DNA of 64,000 nt from DATJLY01 sp035604615 (lineage in GTDB: Bacteria; Pseudomonadota; Alphaproteobacteria; ATCC43930; CGMCC-115725). The notes below the pieces were generated by a model. It saw only the letters and a program-made list of their open reading frames with translations, ran no database searches and was not told where the DNA came from. The stretch covers positions 133,527-197,526 of the forward strand of contig DATNID010000044.1 in assembly GCA_035604615.1 (NCBI GenBank), in the 5' to 3' direction. Below are positions 25,089 to 33,971 of the stretch, in pieces. Every line of letters begins with the position of its first letter. The first letter of the stretch is position 1. The position numbers and the translations under genes are program-made.

Positions 25089-25370
25089 GGCGGCCTCCTC
25101 TATGTGCGATCCATTGTACCTTTAGCGGATCCGCGGGCGGTTCCCAACGCGAAATTCACGTCGCTCTTCCCGCTTGCGGGCGTCCAGATCTTGGAGATCG
25201 ACGCCGCCCTTCGCCGCAGTGATCGCCGCCCGGGCACGCAGTCGCGCATATCGCGATCAGGGATTACCAGGCGCCCGGTGATCGGCGGCATCGTCGAAGT
25301 GGCAGCGAACTCGGTAAGGCTTTTTCGATCGCCCGATCTCTGGCACTCCCCCGCGCCGGGGCGGGCAAAT

Positions 25371-26126
25371 TCAGCAGCGCTCGAACAGGGCGCCGAAGCC
25401 GCCGACGCGATCGCCGATCCCGCTCTCGCGCAAGGAATGCCAGGCCGCCGCCTGGTTGCTCGTCACCACCGGCCGGCCGAGCGCGCGCTCGAGCGGGGCG
25501 ATGATCTCGACGACGCGGATTTGCGCGCAGCTCAGGAAATAGGCGTCGGCATCCTCGCGCCGGCGCGCCAGGACCTTGTCGTACCAGGCCTGCGGCTCGA
25601 TCGCGCGGAAATCCTTGGCATAGGTGAGGCCGGCCGCATGGTCGCTCGCCACCTCGATGCCGAAATGCCGCAGATAAGCGACCTCGCGCCGGTTCACCGC
25701 ATCGACATAGGGCGTGACCATGACCACCCTCCGGGCGCCGAGGGCGTTGAGCGCCGCCGTCACCGCCTCCGACGTCACCGCGACCGGACGCCCGGTCGCC
25801 GCCACGATCCGGGCGCGGACGCGGTCGGCCATGCCGGGATCGTGCGTCGTCACTGCGGTGCAGTGAAAGAGGATGCGGTCGACGCCGGCATCGGCCAGCA
25901 GCGCCGCGCCCTCCTCGATCCGGTCAGTGAAGCTCAGAAGCTGCTCGGGCGTATCCTCGATCATCTTGAGGCGCGTGGTGTGGAGCGTGACGCCCGGCGG
26001 AAGCATGGCCTCGATCTGCGGCTCGGCCTCGGAATTGACCGACGGAACGATCATGCCGAGCCGCAGCCGCGACCCGAAGCGCACCCCGGCCGTGCCCAGG
26101 TCACCGCGCGTCCCGATCGTCGCCAT
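25371..26126 (-). CDS. Maleate isomerase/arylmalonate decarboxylase-like protein
   Basis: 251 residues. Asp/Glu racemase-fold enzyme of the maleate cis-trans isomerase family. The paired catalytic cysteines are visible as C89 in ILFHCTAVTTH and C200 in YFLSCAQIR, and the N-terminal MIVPSVNSEAEPQ with N31 is the usual substrate-carboxylate site. Maleate isomerase makes fumarate at the end of pyridine and nicotinate breakdown; arylmalonate decarboxylases lack the first cysteine, so the two cysteines here favour isomerase. It stands alone, transcribed away from the catabolic run that starts at 26588. Confidence 0.75.
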   Translation of the reverse strand: MATIGTRGDLGTAGVRFGSRLRLGMIVPSVNSEAEPQIEAMLPPGVTLHTTRLKMIEDTPEQLLSFTDRIEEGAALLADAGVDRILFHCTAVTTHDPGMADRVRARIVAATGRPVAVTSEAVTAALNALGARRVVMVTPYVDAVNRREVAYLRHFGIEVASDHAAGLTYAKDFRAIEPQAWYDKVLARRREDADAYFLSCAQIRVVEIIAPLERALGRPVVTSNQAAAWHSLRESGIGDRVGGFGALFERC

Positions 26127-26218
26127 CGCCTGCCTCGCCGCGGCCGCGACTATACCACTTGGCGGCAGATTGCGCGCGGACGAGCTATAGTGGCCATGGT
26201 ACGAGGGGGACAGTGCCG

Positions 26219-26506
26219 ATGCCGCGACGCCTGCGACTGATTGGACGCTACGGCAACGGCGCCCTCGCCCTCCTCAACGCGCTGTTCGCGCCGGTGAGCA
26301 TTGCCCAGGGGCAGCCCATTGTCGGGCTCGGCTTCCTCGCGGTGCTGGCGCTCGCCTGCTTCAACATCTATCTCGTGGAGAAGGCGGCCTGGGCGACCTC
26401 CGAGGAGGAATGGCTGGCGGGCGAGGTCCGCAAGGCCGAGCTGCGGCACAAGCTCGAACTGCTCAATGAAGCCGAGACGGCGGCGCACGAGATCCCCAAG
26501 ACCTGA
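26219..26506 (+). CDS. Small membrane protein of unknown function
   Basis: 95 residues from ATG 26219, the first Met after a weak upstream extension. Two hydrophobic segments (about 12-28 and 35-57, ending FNIYLVEKAAW) are followed by a charged amphipathic tail rich in Glu, Lys and Leu. I do not recognise it. It lies 81 bases before the molybdenum hydroxylase genes and may share their transcript. Confidence 0.5.
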   Translation: MPRRLRLIGRYGNGALALLNALFAPVSIAQGQPIVGLGFLAVLALACFNIYLVEKAAWATSEEEWLAGEVRKAELRHKLELLNEAETAAHEIPKT

Positions 26507-26587
26507 CTCCTCGCCCGAGGCTGCTGGCGGGCGCTGCGCCGCGGCCGGTATAGTGAAGCCCATGCCGCATCCTTGGGTCCGCGCGGG

Positions 26588-27463
26588 ATGAAGCCCGTCG
26601 ATTTCGACTATGAGCGCCCGGTCTCGGTGGACGCGCTGTGCCGTCGCCTTGCCGAGGCGCGGGAAGACGCCAAGATCATCGCCGGCGGCCAGACGCTGGT
26701 GCCGCTCCTGGCGATGCGCCTCGCGCGGCCCGCGCTACTCCTCGACATCAACCGCATCGCCGCGCTCGACGGGATCGCGGCCGGAGACGGGTTCGTCGCC
26801 ATCCGCGCCTGCACCCGCCAGGCCGCGGCGCTGGCGCACGAGACGGTGCGCTCGCGCGCGAAGCTCCTGGCGAAGGCGCTCAAGCATGTCGGCCACGGCC
26901 AGACAAGGAACCGCGGCACCATCGGCGGCAGCATCGCCAATGCCGATCCCGCGGCGGAGATCGGGCTGGCCGCGCTCGCGCTCGATGCCGCGCTCGGCGT
27001 CCGCTCGGTCCGGGGTGAGCGAACGATCGCGATCCGCGACTTCTTTCGCGGCGCCATGGAGACCGCGCTCGCGCCTGATGAATGCCTGGTCGAGATGCGC
27101 CTGCCGGTATGGCGCGACAATGCCGTCGGTACGGGCTTCCACGAGATGAGCGTGCGACACAGCGATTTCGCCCTTGCCGCGGCCGCGGTGCAGTTGGCGC
27201 TCGACGCGGGCGGCGTATGCCGGCGGATCGCGATTTCGATCGGCGGCGCCGCCGCGACGCCGCTCAGGATGGCAGAGGCCGAGAAGCGCCTCGTCGGCAC
27301 GCGGCTCGAGGAGCGCGACATAGCGGACGCCGGCGCACTGGTGCGCGACGCGATCGCGCCGCTGCCCGATCCCCACGCCTCGGCGCTCTATCGCCGCCGC
27401 GTCGCGGCATCGCTGGCCGAGCGCGCGATCGCCGAGGCGCGCGACGAGGCAAGAGCGGCCTGA
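26588..27463 (+). CDS. Molybdenum hydroxylase FAD-binding subunit (CoxM/XdhB type)
   Basis: 291 residues. Medium subunit of a three-part xanthine-oxidase-family hydroxylase; passes electrons from the iron-sulfur subunit to its acceptor through FAD. IIAGGQTLVPLLAMRLARP is the FAD-binding N-terminal loop, and TRNRGTIGGSIANADPAAE is the second diagnostic FAD motif. A C-terminal CO-dehydrogenase-type domain follows. ATG 26588 fits the conserved MKPVDFDYERP start. The next gene starts one base after the stop, so the subunits are co-translated. Confidence 0.88.
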   Translation: MKPVDFDYERPVSVDALCRRLAEAREDAKIIAGGQTLVPLLAMRLARPALLLDINRIAALDGIAAGDGFVAIRACTRQAAALAHETVRSRAKLLAKALKHVGHGQTRNRGTIGGSIANADPAAEIGLAALALDAALGVRSVRGERTIAIRDFFRGAMETALAPDECLVEMRLPVWRDNAVGTGFHEMSVRHSDFALAAAAVQLALDAGGVCRRIAISIGGAAATPLRMAEAEKRLVGTRLEERDIADAGALVRDAIAPLPDPHASALYRRRVAASLAERAIAEARDEARAA

Positions 27464-27464
27464 C

Positions 27465-27974
27465 ATGTCGCAGCACGACCTCGTCTGCACCGTCAATGGA
27501 AAGCGCCGCTCGGCCCGCGTCGCGGCGCGCACCACGCTCGTGGATTTCCTGCGCGACGAGCTGCGCCTCACCGGGACCCATGTCGGCTGCGAGCACGGCG
27601 TGTGCGGCGCGTGCTCGGTGCTGCTCGACGGCGCGCCGGTGCGTGCATGCCTCCTGCTCGCGGTCCAGGCCGACGGCGCCGACATCGTCACGGTCGAGGG
27701 GCTGGCGCCCGACGCCGAGGGCTTGAGCGTGCTGCAGGACTCGTTCTGGGAGCTCCACGCGCTGCAATGCGGCTATTGCACGCCGGGCATGCTGATCGCG
27801 GCGCAGGCGCTGCTGAATGCTAATCGCGCGCCCACCGAGCACGACATCCGCGATGCGATCGGCGGCAATCTCTGCCGCTGCACCGGCTACAAGCAGATCG
27901 TCGACGCGATCGCGCTCGCGGCCGAGCGGCTGCGCGGCGCGAACCTGCCCCAGCGGGGAAGCGATGCCGGCTGA
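27465..27974 (+). CDS. Molybdenum hydroxylase [2Fe-2S] subunit (CoxS type)
   Basis: 169 residues. Two iron-sulfur clusters: the plant-type site is C42, C47, C50 and C62 (GCEHGVCGACSVLLDG), and the helical site is C102, C105, C137 and C139 (QCGYCTPG and CRCTGY). The subunit carries electrons from the molybdenum centre to FAD. Overlaps the large subunit gene by 11 bases. Confidence 0.93.
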   Translation: MSQHDLVCTVNGKRRSARVAARTTLVDFLRDELRLTGTHVGCEHGVCGACSVLLDGAPVRACLLLAVQADGADIVTVEGLAPDAEGLSVLQDSFWELHALQCGYCTPGMLIAAQALLNANRAPTEHDIRDAIGGNLCRCTGYKQIVDAIALAAERLRGANLPQRGSDAG

Positions 27975-30369
27975 GGCGCGCGCCTTCCGATATATCGGCA
28001 AGAAGCGCCGGCCGCGGGAGGACCGACGCTTTCTCGCGGGCACGGGGCGCTTCGTCGCCGACCTGGCGTTCGACAGCATGGCGCATGTGGCGCTGGTCGC
28101 GAGTCCCTATCCCAATGCCCGCATCGTCCGCATCGACGCCGGCAAGGCCCTGGCGCTGCCGGGCGTGCACGCGGTCGTGACCGGGGATGAGCTGGCGCGC
28201 GCCACCGAGCCGCTGATGAGCGGTCTCGATCTGCCCAAGGTAGTGCGCTATCCGCTCGCGGTCGAGCGCGCGCGCTATGTCGGCGAGTGGGTGGTCGCGG
28301 TCGCGGCGGACTCGCGCGCGCTGGCCGAGGACGCGGCCGAGCTGGTCGAGGTCGAATACGAGGCGCTGCCGCACGTGATCGACCCCGAGGCGGCGCTCCT
28401 CCCCGATGCACCTTTGGTCCATCCCGCGCACGGCTCCAATCTGCTCTATCGGCGTACATTCGTCTGGGGGCCGGTCGAGGCGGATTTCGCCGCTTGCCCC
28501 CATCGCGTCACCTATCGCGCACGTTGGCACCGTAGCGCGACGGTGCCGGTCGAGACGTTCGGCGTGGTGGCGCGGTGGGACGCGGCTTCGCGGCTTCTCG
28601 ACGTCTGGGCCTCGATCCAGATGCCGAAATATGCCGACCAGCTCGCGCGCGCCCTGCGGCTGCCGGGCAACGCTGTGCGAACGCATTTCGATGTCGATGT
28701 CGGCGGCTCCTTTGGCGGCAAGCGCGGCCTCAAGCACAGCGTGCTGGCGGGATATCTCGCCCGGCGCCTGGGCACGCCGGTGCGCCTCGTCGAGGACCGG
28801 CTCGAGAATCTACGCGGCGGCGACGCGCACGGGCCGGACCGCATCTTCGACGTGGCGCTCGCCTTCGATGGCGACGGCGTCGTCAAATCCATGAGGATGT
28901 GCGCGCTAGACGATGTCGGCGCCCATGCCGGCCGCGCCCCGTTCCAGCTCGGCAAGCCGGTGAGCGCGATCGTCGGCCCCTATCGCATCGCCAGCGTCGA
29001 GTACGAGCCGATCAGCGTCGTCACCAACAAGACGCCCGAGGAGGCGGTGCGCGGCTTCGGCCAGGCGCCCACCAATTTCGCGATCGAGACCGGCATGGAC
29101 CTGGTGGCGCGGCAGCTCGGCATCGACCGCATCGAGCTGCGCCGGCGCAACCTCATCCGCCGCGATCAGTTTCCCTACCAGATCCCGAGCGGCAGCACCT
29201 ATGACAGCGGCGACTACCACGCGGTGCTGGACAAGGCGCTCGCCGAAGCCGATTACCCGGCGCTGGTGCGGCGGCGAGACGCGGCGCGCGCAAAGGGCGG
29301 GCTCGCCGGCATCGGCATCGCCTGCTGCCTCGAGCCCAGCGGCGGCAATTCCGCTTTCGAGCCGCTGCTCAATCCCAAGAACGAGACCACCACGTGGATG
29401 GAAAGCTGCCAGGTGAAGATCGACGGCTCCGGCGCCATTGTCGCGTCGATGGGCACCTCGAGCGCGGGCCAGGGGCACGAGACCCTGCTCTCAACTATCG
29501 TCGGCGAGACGCTCGAGCGCGATCCCGAGACTGTGCGGGTAGTGCGGATGGACTCGCTCGCGGCGCTCCCCAGCAACAGCCCGGTCGGGAGCCGCATGGC
29601 GATCATGCTCGGCGCGGCAGCGTCGGACGCGGCACAGAAGCTCAAGCGGCAGATGCTGGCCATCGCCGCGCACCATTTCGGCGTCGCGGCGGAGGCGCTC
29701 GCCTATCGCGGCGGCGACATCGAGGCGGCGGGCGAGCCGGCGCGGCGCCTAACCTGGGACCAGCTCGTCGACATCGCGCACCGCAAGTTCCATCTCCTGC
29801 CGCCGGGAATGGAGCCCGGGCTCCAGGCGCTGGCCGTCGCCGAAGTGCCGACCGGCGGCGCCCTGCCGACACCGGACGGACGGGTGCAGATCTATCCCTG
29901 CTATGCCTTCGAGGCGCATGTCGTTTATGCCGAGCTCGACAGAATCACCGGCCAGACCCGGCTCCTGCGCTATGTCTGCGGCCACGATTGCGGCGTGATG
30001 ATCAATCCCGACATCGTCCACGGCATGACGTATGGCGGCATCGCCCACGGCATCGGCGCGGCGCTCTACGAGCGCTTCGCGTATGACGCCAACGGACAGC
30101 TGGTCAGCGGCTCGTTCATGGATTACCTGCTGCCCTCCTCGCACGAGGTGCCGGACATCACCATCGTCGATCACTGCACTCCCTCGCCGCTGACGCGCTT
30201 CGGCCAGAAGGGGTCGGGCGAAGCGGGCTATCTCGGCGCTCCGGCCGCGGTCGCGAGCGCCGTCAACGACGCGCTAGCGCCGCTCGGCCTTCACGTCGCG
30301 ACGCTGCCGATGACGCCCGCTTCGCTCGGCGAGGTGCTGGCGCGGGCCGATGAGGGAGAGAAAAAATGA
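27964..30369 (+). CDS. Molybdenum hydroxylase catalytic subunit (CoxL/XdhC-like)
   Basis: 801 residues. Carries the Mo-cytosine-dinucleotide or Mo-pterin cofactor and hydroxylates an aromatic or heterocyclic carbon or an aldehyde. Domain 1 starts RPREDRRFLAGTGRFVADL; the cofactor motifs are GGSFGGKRGLK and EEAVRGFGQAPTNFAIE; the catalytic glutamate is E753 in GSGEAGYLGAP. The form I CO dehydrogenase active-site loop AYRCSFR is absent, so it is not a CO oxidiser. Substrate is unknown; neighbours point to an aromatic or N-heterocycle. The stop overlaps the amidohydrolase start. Confidence 0.88.
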   Translation: MPAEARAFRYIGKKRRPREDRRFLAGTGRFVADLAFDSMAHVALVASPYPNARIVRIDAGKALALPGVHAVVTGDELARATEPLMSGLDLPKVVRYPLAVERARYVGEWVVAVAADSRALAEDAAELVEVEYEALPHVIDPEAALLPDAPLVHPAHGSNLLYRRTFVWGPVEADFAACPHRVTYRARWHRSATVPVETFGVVARWDAASRLLDVWASIQMPKYADQLARALRLPGNAVRTHFDVDVGGSFGGKRGLKHSVLAGYLARRLGTPVRLVEDRLENLRGGDAHGPDRIFDVALAFDGDGVVKSMRMCALDDVGAHAGRAPFQLGKPVSAIVGPYRIASVEYEPISVVTNKTPEEAVRGFGQAPTNFAIETGMDLVARQLGIDRIELRRRNLIRRDQFPYQIPSGSTYDSGDYHAVLDKALAEADYPALVRRRDAARAKGGLAGIGIACCLEPSGGNSAFEPLLNPKNETTTWMESCQVKIDGSGAIVASMGTSSAGQGHETLLSTIVGETLERDPETVRVVRMDSLAALPSNSPVGSRMAIMLGAAASDAAQKLKRQMLAIAAHHFGVAAEALAYRGGDIEAAGEPARRLTWDQLVDIAHRKFHLLPPGMEPGLQALAVAEVPTGGALPTPDGRVQIYPCYAFEAHVVYAELDRITGQTRLLRYVCGHDCGVMINPDIVHGMTYGGIAHGIGAALYERFAYDANGQLVSGSFMDYLLPSSHEVPDITIVDHCTPSPLTRFGQKGSGEAGYLGAPAAVASAVNDALAPLGLHVATLPMTPASLGEVLARADEGEKK

Positions 30370-31358
30370 TCATCGACACTCATGCCCATTTCGTGCCGGC
30401 CGCCTTTCTCGAAACCTTGCGCAGCGAGCGCCGGCTCTTCCCGTCGGTGAAGATCACGGCCGAGGGGCCTGCGACGCGCATGGCGTTCGCCGGGGCGGCG
30501 CCGACGCGGCCCGTGGCGCCGCGCCTCAGCGACATGAAGGAGCGTAAGGACTGGCTCGGCGCGCAAGGCATCGATTGCCAGGTCGCGGGCGGATGGCTCG
30601 ATATTTTCGGCTACGAGTTGCCGCCCGAGGAGGGCGCCGACTGGGCGCGCTTCATGAACGAGGCGATGCTGGCGGGCGCGCACGACCTGCCGTCCTTGAA
30701 GCCGCTGGCGACGGTGCCATTGCAGAGCGGCGCCCTCGCCGCCAAGGTGCTCGACGAGGCGCTCGGCGCCGGCTTTCACGGCGTGATGATCGGGACCCAG
30801 CCCAAGGGCACGCGCGGCGCGCTCGACGATCCCGACCTCGATCCCTTCTGGGAAGCGGCGTCGGGGCGGGAGGCGACGGTGTTCGTCCACCCGATGTTCG
30901 CGTGCGGCGACGACCGGCTCAACGGCTTCGACCTCATCAACGCCGTCGGCCGCGCGACCGACACTATCACGGCGATGGCGCGGCTCCTCTATTCGGGCCA
31001 TCTCCAACGCCATCCGGGCATGACCTTGATCATCTCCCACGGCGGCGGCGGCCTGCCCTATCTGCTGGGGCGGCTCCAGCGCAACAACGCCATCCATCCC
31101 AAGGAATATGCCGACGCGCTCGATGGGTTCCGCCGGCTCTATTTCGACACCGTGCTGTTCGACCCGCGCGCGCTGCGCTTCCTGTGCGATTGCGCCGGCG
31201 CGGAGAAGGTGGTGCTCGGCTCCGACCATCCTTTCCCGATCGGCGACGATGCGCCGGTGAAGGTGGTCGATGCGACGCCGCTCACGGCATCCGAGCGCCG
31301 CATGATCCTCGGCGACACCGCGGCGCGGCTGTTCAAGCTCGGCGCAGAGCCAACATGA
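30366..31358 (+). CDS. Amidohydrolase family 2 protein (ACMSD-like decarboxylase/hydrolase)
   Basis: 330 residues. TIM-barrel metal enzyme: first-strand HxH (H6 and H8 in IIDTHAHFVP), a later FVHP histidine, SHGGGGLPYLLGR and the final GSDHPFP aspartate, the layout of 2-amino-3-carboxymuconate-semialdehyde decarboxylase and gamma-resorcylate decarboxylase relatives. It probably acts on a carboxylated ring or ring-cleavage product downstream of the molybdenum hydroxylase. Overlaps neighbours on both sides (4 bases each). Confidence 0.82.
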   Translation: MIIDTHAHFVPAAFLETLRSERRLFPSVKITAEGPATRMAFAGAAPTRPVAPRLSDMKERKDWLGAQGIDCQVAGGWLDIFGYELPPEEGADWARFMNEAMLAGAHDLPSLKPLATVPLQSGALAAKVLDEALGAGFHGVMIGTQPKGTRGALDDPDLDPFWEAASGREATVFVHPMFACGDDRLNGFDLINAVGRATDTITAMARLLYSGHLQRHPGMTLIISHGGGGLPYLLGRLQRNNAIHPKEYADALDGFRRLYFDTVLFDPRALRFLCDCAGAEKVVLGSDHPFPIGDDAPVKVVDATPLTASERRMILGDTAARLFKLGAEPT

Positions 31359-32377
31359 GGCTTTCCCGCATTACAGCCTGCGCCGCCTCGCTCGCGCTGG
31401 CGGCGACGGCGGCACGCGCGGCCGATCCGCCGCTTCGCCCCTTCACCATCGGCATCGGCGGCATGGCGCAGATCGGCTATGTCACGGGCACGCTCGCGGA
31501 CCGCATCGGCTACTATCGCCAAGAGGGGCTGGAGGTCACGCTCGACAATTTCCAGGGCGGCACGAAATCGGTCGAGGCGCTGGTCGGCGGCAGCGTCGAC
31601 GCGATGATCGGCGCCTATGACAACGCGGTGATCTTGCAGACCAAGGGCGTCTATCTCACCACCGTCTTCACCTTCGTGCATCATTACGGCTATGTCTTCG
31701 GCATGAAGCCCGAGCGCGCCTCCCAGTACCATTCGCCGAAGGACCTGAAGGGTCTCAAGATCGGCGTCACCGCTCCGGGCTCGTCGACCGAGAGCCTGGT
31801 ACGGATCCTGCTCGGCAAGGCCGGCCTCACCTTCGACGACATCGCCTCGATCGGCGTCGGCACCGGCCAGAGCGCGATCGCCGCCCTGCTCACGGACCGC
31901 ATCGACGGGCTGGTGACCGGCGACCCGGAAGCGACGCGCATGGCAATGATGCACGAATTCGCGCCGCTGGTGGACACGCGGACCAAGGACGGGATGGACT
32001 ACGCCTATGGCGGCGAGGCCGCGGGCGCCGGCTCGCTGGTGCTGGAATCCTATGCCAAGGCGCATCCGGATATGGTGCAGGCCTACGTCAACGCGCTCTA
32101 TCGCGCGCATCGCTGGCTGCTCGCCGCGAGCCCCGACGAGATCGCCGCGACTGTGCCGCAGAGCTATTGGGGCGGCGACGAGGCGCTCTACAAGGCGGCG
32201 CTCAAGACCAACCACGATTCCTTCACGCCCGACGGCCGCACCACGGCGCAGAAGGCGAAGGTCACCTACGAGTCCATGGTTCACGCCGGCCGGGTGCCCG
32301 AGAGCCTCAAGATCGAGTTCGCGCGCACCTACGACGACAGCTTCGTCGACCGCGCAATCGCGTCGTCGCCCCATTAG
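31355..32377 (+). CDS. NMT1/THI5-like ABC transporter substrate-binding protein
   Basis: 340 residues. A signal peptide (MRLSRITACAASLALAATAARA) is followed by an SsuA/TauA/NMT1 fold with GYYRQEGLEVTLDNFQGG and VTAPGSSTESLVRILLGKAG. Such proteins serve importers of aromatic, sulfonate, nitrate or pyrimidine-like compounds. The matching ATPase and permeases are probably at 35147-37472, separated by three genes. ATG 31355 overlaps the amidohydrolase stop. Confidence 0.85.
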   Translation: MRLSRITACAASLALAATAARAADPPLRPFTIGIGGMAQIGYVTGTLADRIGYYRQEGLEVTLDNFQGGTKSVEALVGGSVDAMIGAYDNAVILQTKGVYLTTVFTFVHHYGYVFGMKPERASQYHSPKDLKGLKIGVTAPGSSTESLVRILLGKAGLTFDDIASIGVGTGQSAIAALLTDRIDGLVTGDPEATRMAMMHEFAPLVDTRTKDGMDYAYGGEAAGAGSLVLESYAKAHPDMVQAYVNALYRAHRWLLAASPDEIAATVPQSYWGGDEALYKAALKTNHDSFTPDGRTTAQKAKVTYESMVHAGRVPESLKIEFARTYDDSFVDRAIASSPH

Positions 32378-32391
32378 CCACGGAGGGATCG

Positions 32392-33381
32392 ATGCCCAGC
32401 GCCCCGCTTTGGATCACCGAGGCCGATGTCACCTCGGTGATGAAGCTGCCCGAAGCGGTCGAGGCGCTCGAGCGCACGCTCGCGCTCGAGGCCAAGGGCC
32501 AAGCCCAGAACATGCCGAAGACGGTTCTCATGGTCGGGCCCAACGACGCGATGCATGCGCTCGGCGCATCGGTCGCGGGCGCCGGCCTGTGCGGCACCAA
32601 GACTTGGGTCAATGTCGCCGGCAGGTCGCAGACCGTGCTGGTTCTGTTCGCGCTCGAGGATGGCGCGCTCCGCGCCGTGATCGAGGCGACGGCCCTGGGC
32701 CAGACGCGCACTGCCGCGATGACGGGGGTCGGTACCAAGCGCCTCGCCGCGCCCGAGGCCGACGAGCTGGCGCTCATAGGCTCGGGGAAGCAGGCCCTGC
32801 CCCAGGTCGCCGCCGTCGCGGCAGTGCGCAAGCTGAAGCGGGTGCGCGTCTTCAGCCGCCGCACCGAGGCGCGCGAGGCGTTCGCCGATGCGGTGCGGCA
32901 GGAGCTGGGCCTTACGGTCGTGGCCGCCGCGAGCCTCGAGGACGCGGTGCGCGATGCGCCGATCGTGACGCTCATCACCAACGCGACCGAGCCTTTCTTC
33001 ACCTCGGCGATGGCGGCGCGCGGCAGTCACGTCAACGCCATGGGCGCGATCGTTCCGGCGCGCGGCGAATTCACCCAGGACATCTTCCCGCGTTGCGGCC
33101 TGATCGCGGTCGATACCGTCGTCGGCGTCAGAGAGCTTTCGTCCGAATTCCGCCGCCGCTTCGGCGAGGACGAGGCGGCCTGGCATGCGGTGCGGCCCAT
33201 TTCGGAGCTGGTGGTGGCGAATGGGGCCCGGCCGGCGGGGTGCGATCTCACGCTCTTCAAGGCGATGGGGATGGGGCTGTCGGACCTTGCGCTGGCGGCC
33301 GAGATCCTGGCGCGGGTGGAAAAGCGCGGCGGCGCGCACCTTCTCCCGGATCGCGTCCGGATTCCGCCGGTTTTGCGCTGA
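32392..33381 (+). CDS. Ornithine cyclodeaminase/mu-crystallin family protein
   Basis: 329 residues. Fold of ornithine cyclodeaminase, ketimine reductase and alanine dehydrogenase (NAD-binding). The Rossmann loop is LALIGSGKQALPQVAAVAAV, and GLCGTKTWVN with TALGQTRTAAMTGVGTKRLA are the substrate-side blocks. The family reduces imines or deaminates amino acids; in catabolic clusters it often works on cyclic imines. A clean GGAGG ribosome site lies at 32381-32386 before ATG 32392. Confidence 0.82.
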   Translation: MPSAPLWITEADVTSVMKLPEAVEALERTLALEAKGQAQNMPKTVLMVGPNDAMHALGASVAGAGLCGTKTWVNVAGRSQTVLVLFALEDGALRAVIEATALGQTRTAAMTGVGTKRLAAPEADELALIGSGKQALPQVAAVAAVRKLKRVRVFSRRTEAREAFADAVRQELGLTVVAAASLEDAVRDAPIVTLITNATEPFFTSAMAARGSHVNAMGAIVPARGEFTQDIFPRCGLIAVDTVVGVRELSSEFRRRFGEDEAAWHAVRPISELVVANGARPAGCDLTLFKAMGMGLSDLALAAEILARVEKRGGAHLLPDRVRIPPVLR

Positions 33382-33459
33382 GTCGGGTAAAACCGTCATT
33401 GACAGGGTTGCCGCGCTAAAGGCACCGTGACCCCTGCCGGCAGGAACAGGAGCCGCCCC

Positions 33460-33903
33460 ATGGCCAAGCTGCGTCACATCGCCCTTTCGGTCCCGGACTG
33501 CGCCAAGGCGCGCAAGTTCTTCGAGGACGCCTTTGACATGAAGATGGTGGGCGAGATCGGACAGCGCGTCGTCTACATGTCGGATGGCACGGTCAATGTC
33601 GCGCTCATCAACCGCGGCGGGCGGCCGCTTGGCTGGGACAAGGAGGAATTGTTCTTCGGCTTCGAGCATTTCGGCATGTGGGTCGACGACATCGACGAAG
33701 CCAAGCGCAAGGTCGAGGCCGCCGGCGCCAAATACGTGATGGGCAACGACAACCCCGACCCCAACGTGTTCTACGAGATCAAGTATCGCGATACGCTCGG
33801 CAACATGTTCGACATCACCGCCAACGGCTGGGTCGGCGCGGTGAAGGACGTGGTGCCGGCAAAGGACGAAGAAACGCAACCGAAGGCTGCCGCCGCCGAA
33901 TAG
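33460..33903 (+). CDS. VOC family protein (glyoxalase/dioxygenase fold)
   Basis: 147 residues. One VOC module pair: LRHIALSVPDCAKARKFFEDAFDMKMV is the first beta-alpha unit with a metal-type His, EHFGMWVDDIDEAKRKVEAAGA the second, and IKYRDTLGNMFDI carries the last strand. The C-terminal tail (KDEETQPKAAAAE) is disordered. It may be a small dioxygenase, epimerase or resistance protein; in this operon, catabolism is most likely. ATG 33460 is preferred to the GTG at 33427. Confidence 0.75.
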   Translation: MAKLRHIALSVPDCAKARKFFEDAFDMKMVGEIGQRVVYMSDGTVNVALINRGGRPLGWDKEELFFGFEHFGMWVDDIDEAKRKVEAAGAKYVMGNDNPDPNVFYEIKYRDTLGNMFDITANGWVGAVKDVVPAKDEETQPKAAAAE

Positions 33904-33971
33904 GGGCGCCGCGCCGCGCGATGAGACGGCCGCCCTGGATGCGGCCGCCATCCGTGCCAGGGGAGGAGATT

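Noticed and set aside
27964..30369. Aerobic CO dehydrogenase large subunit
   Set aside because: The form I active-site loop AYRCSFR is missing; the site reads EEAVRGFGQAP, so it is another molybdenum hydroxylase.
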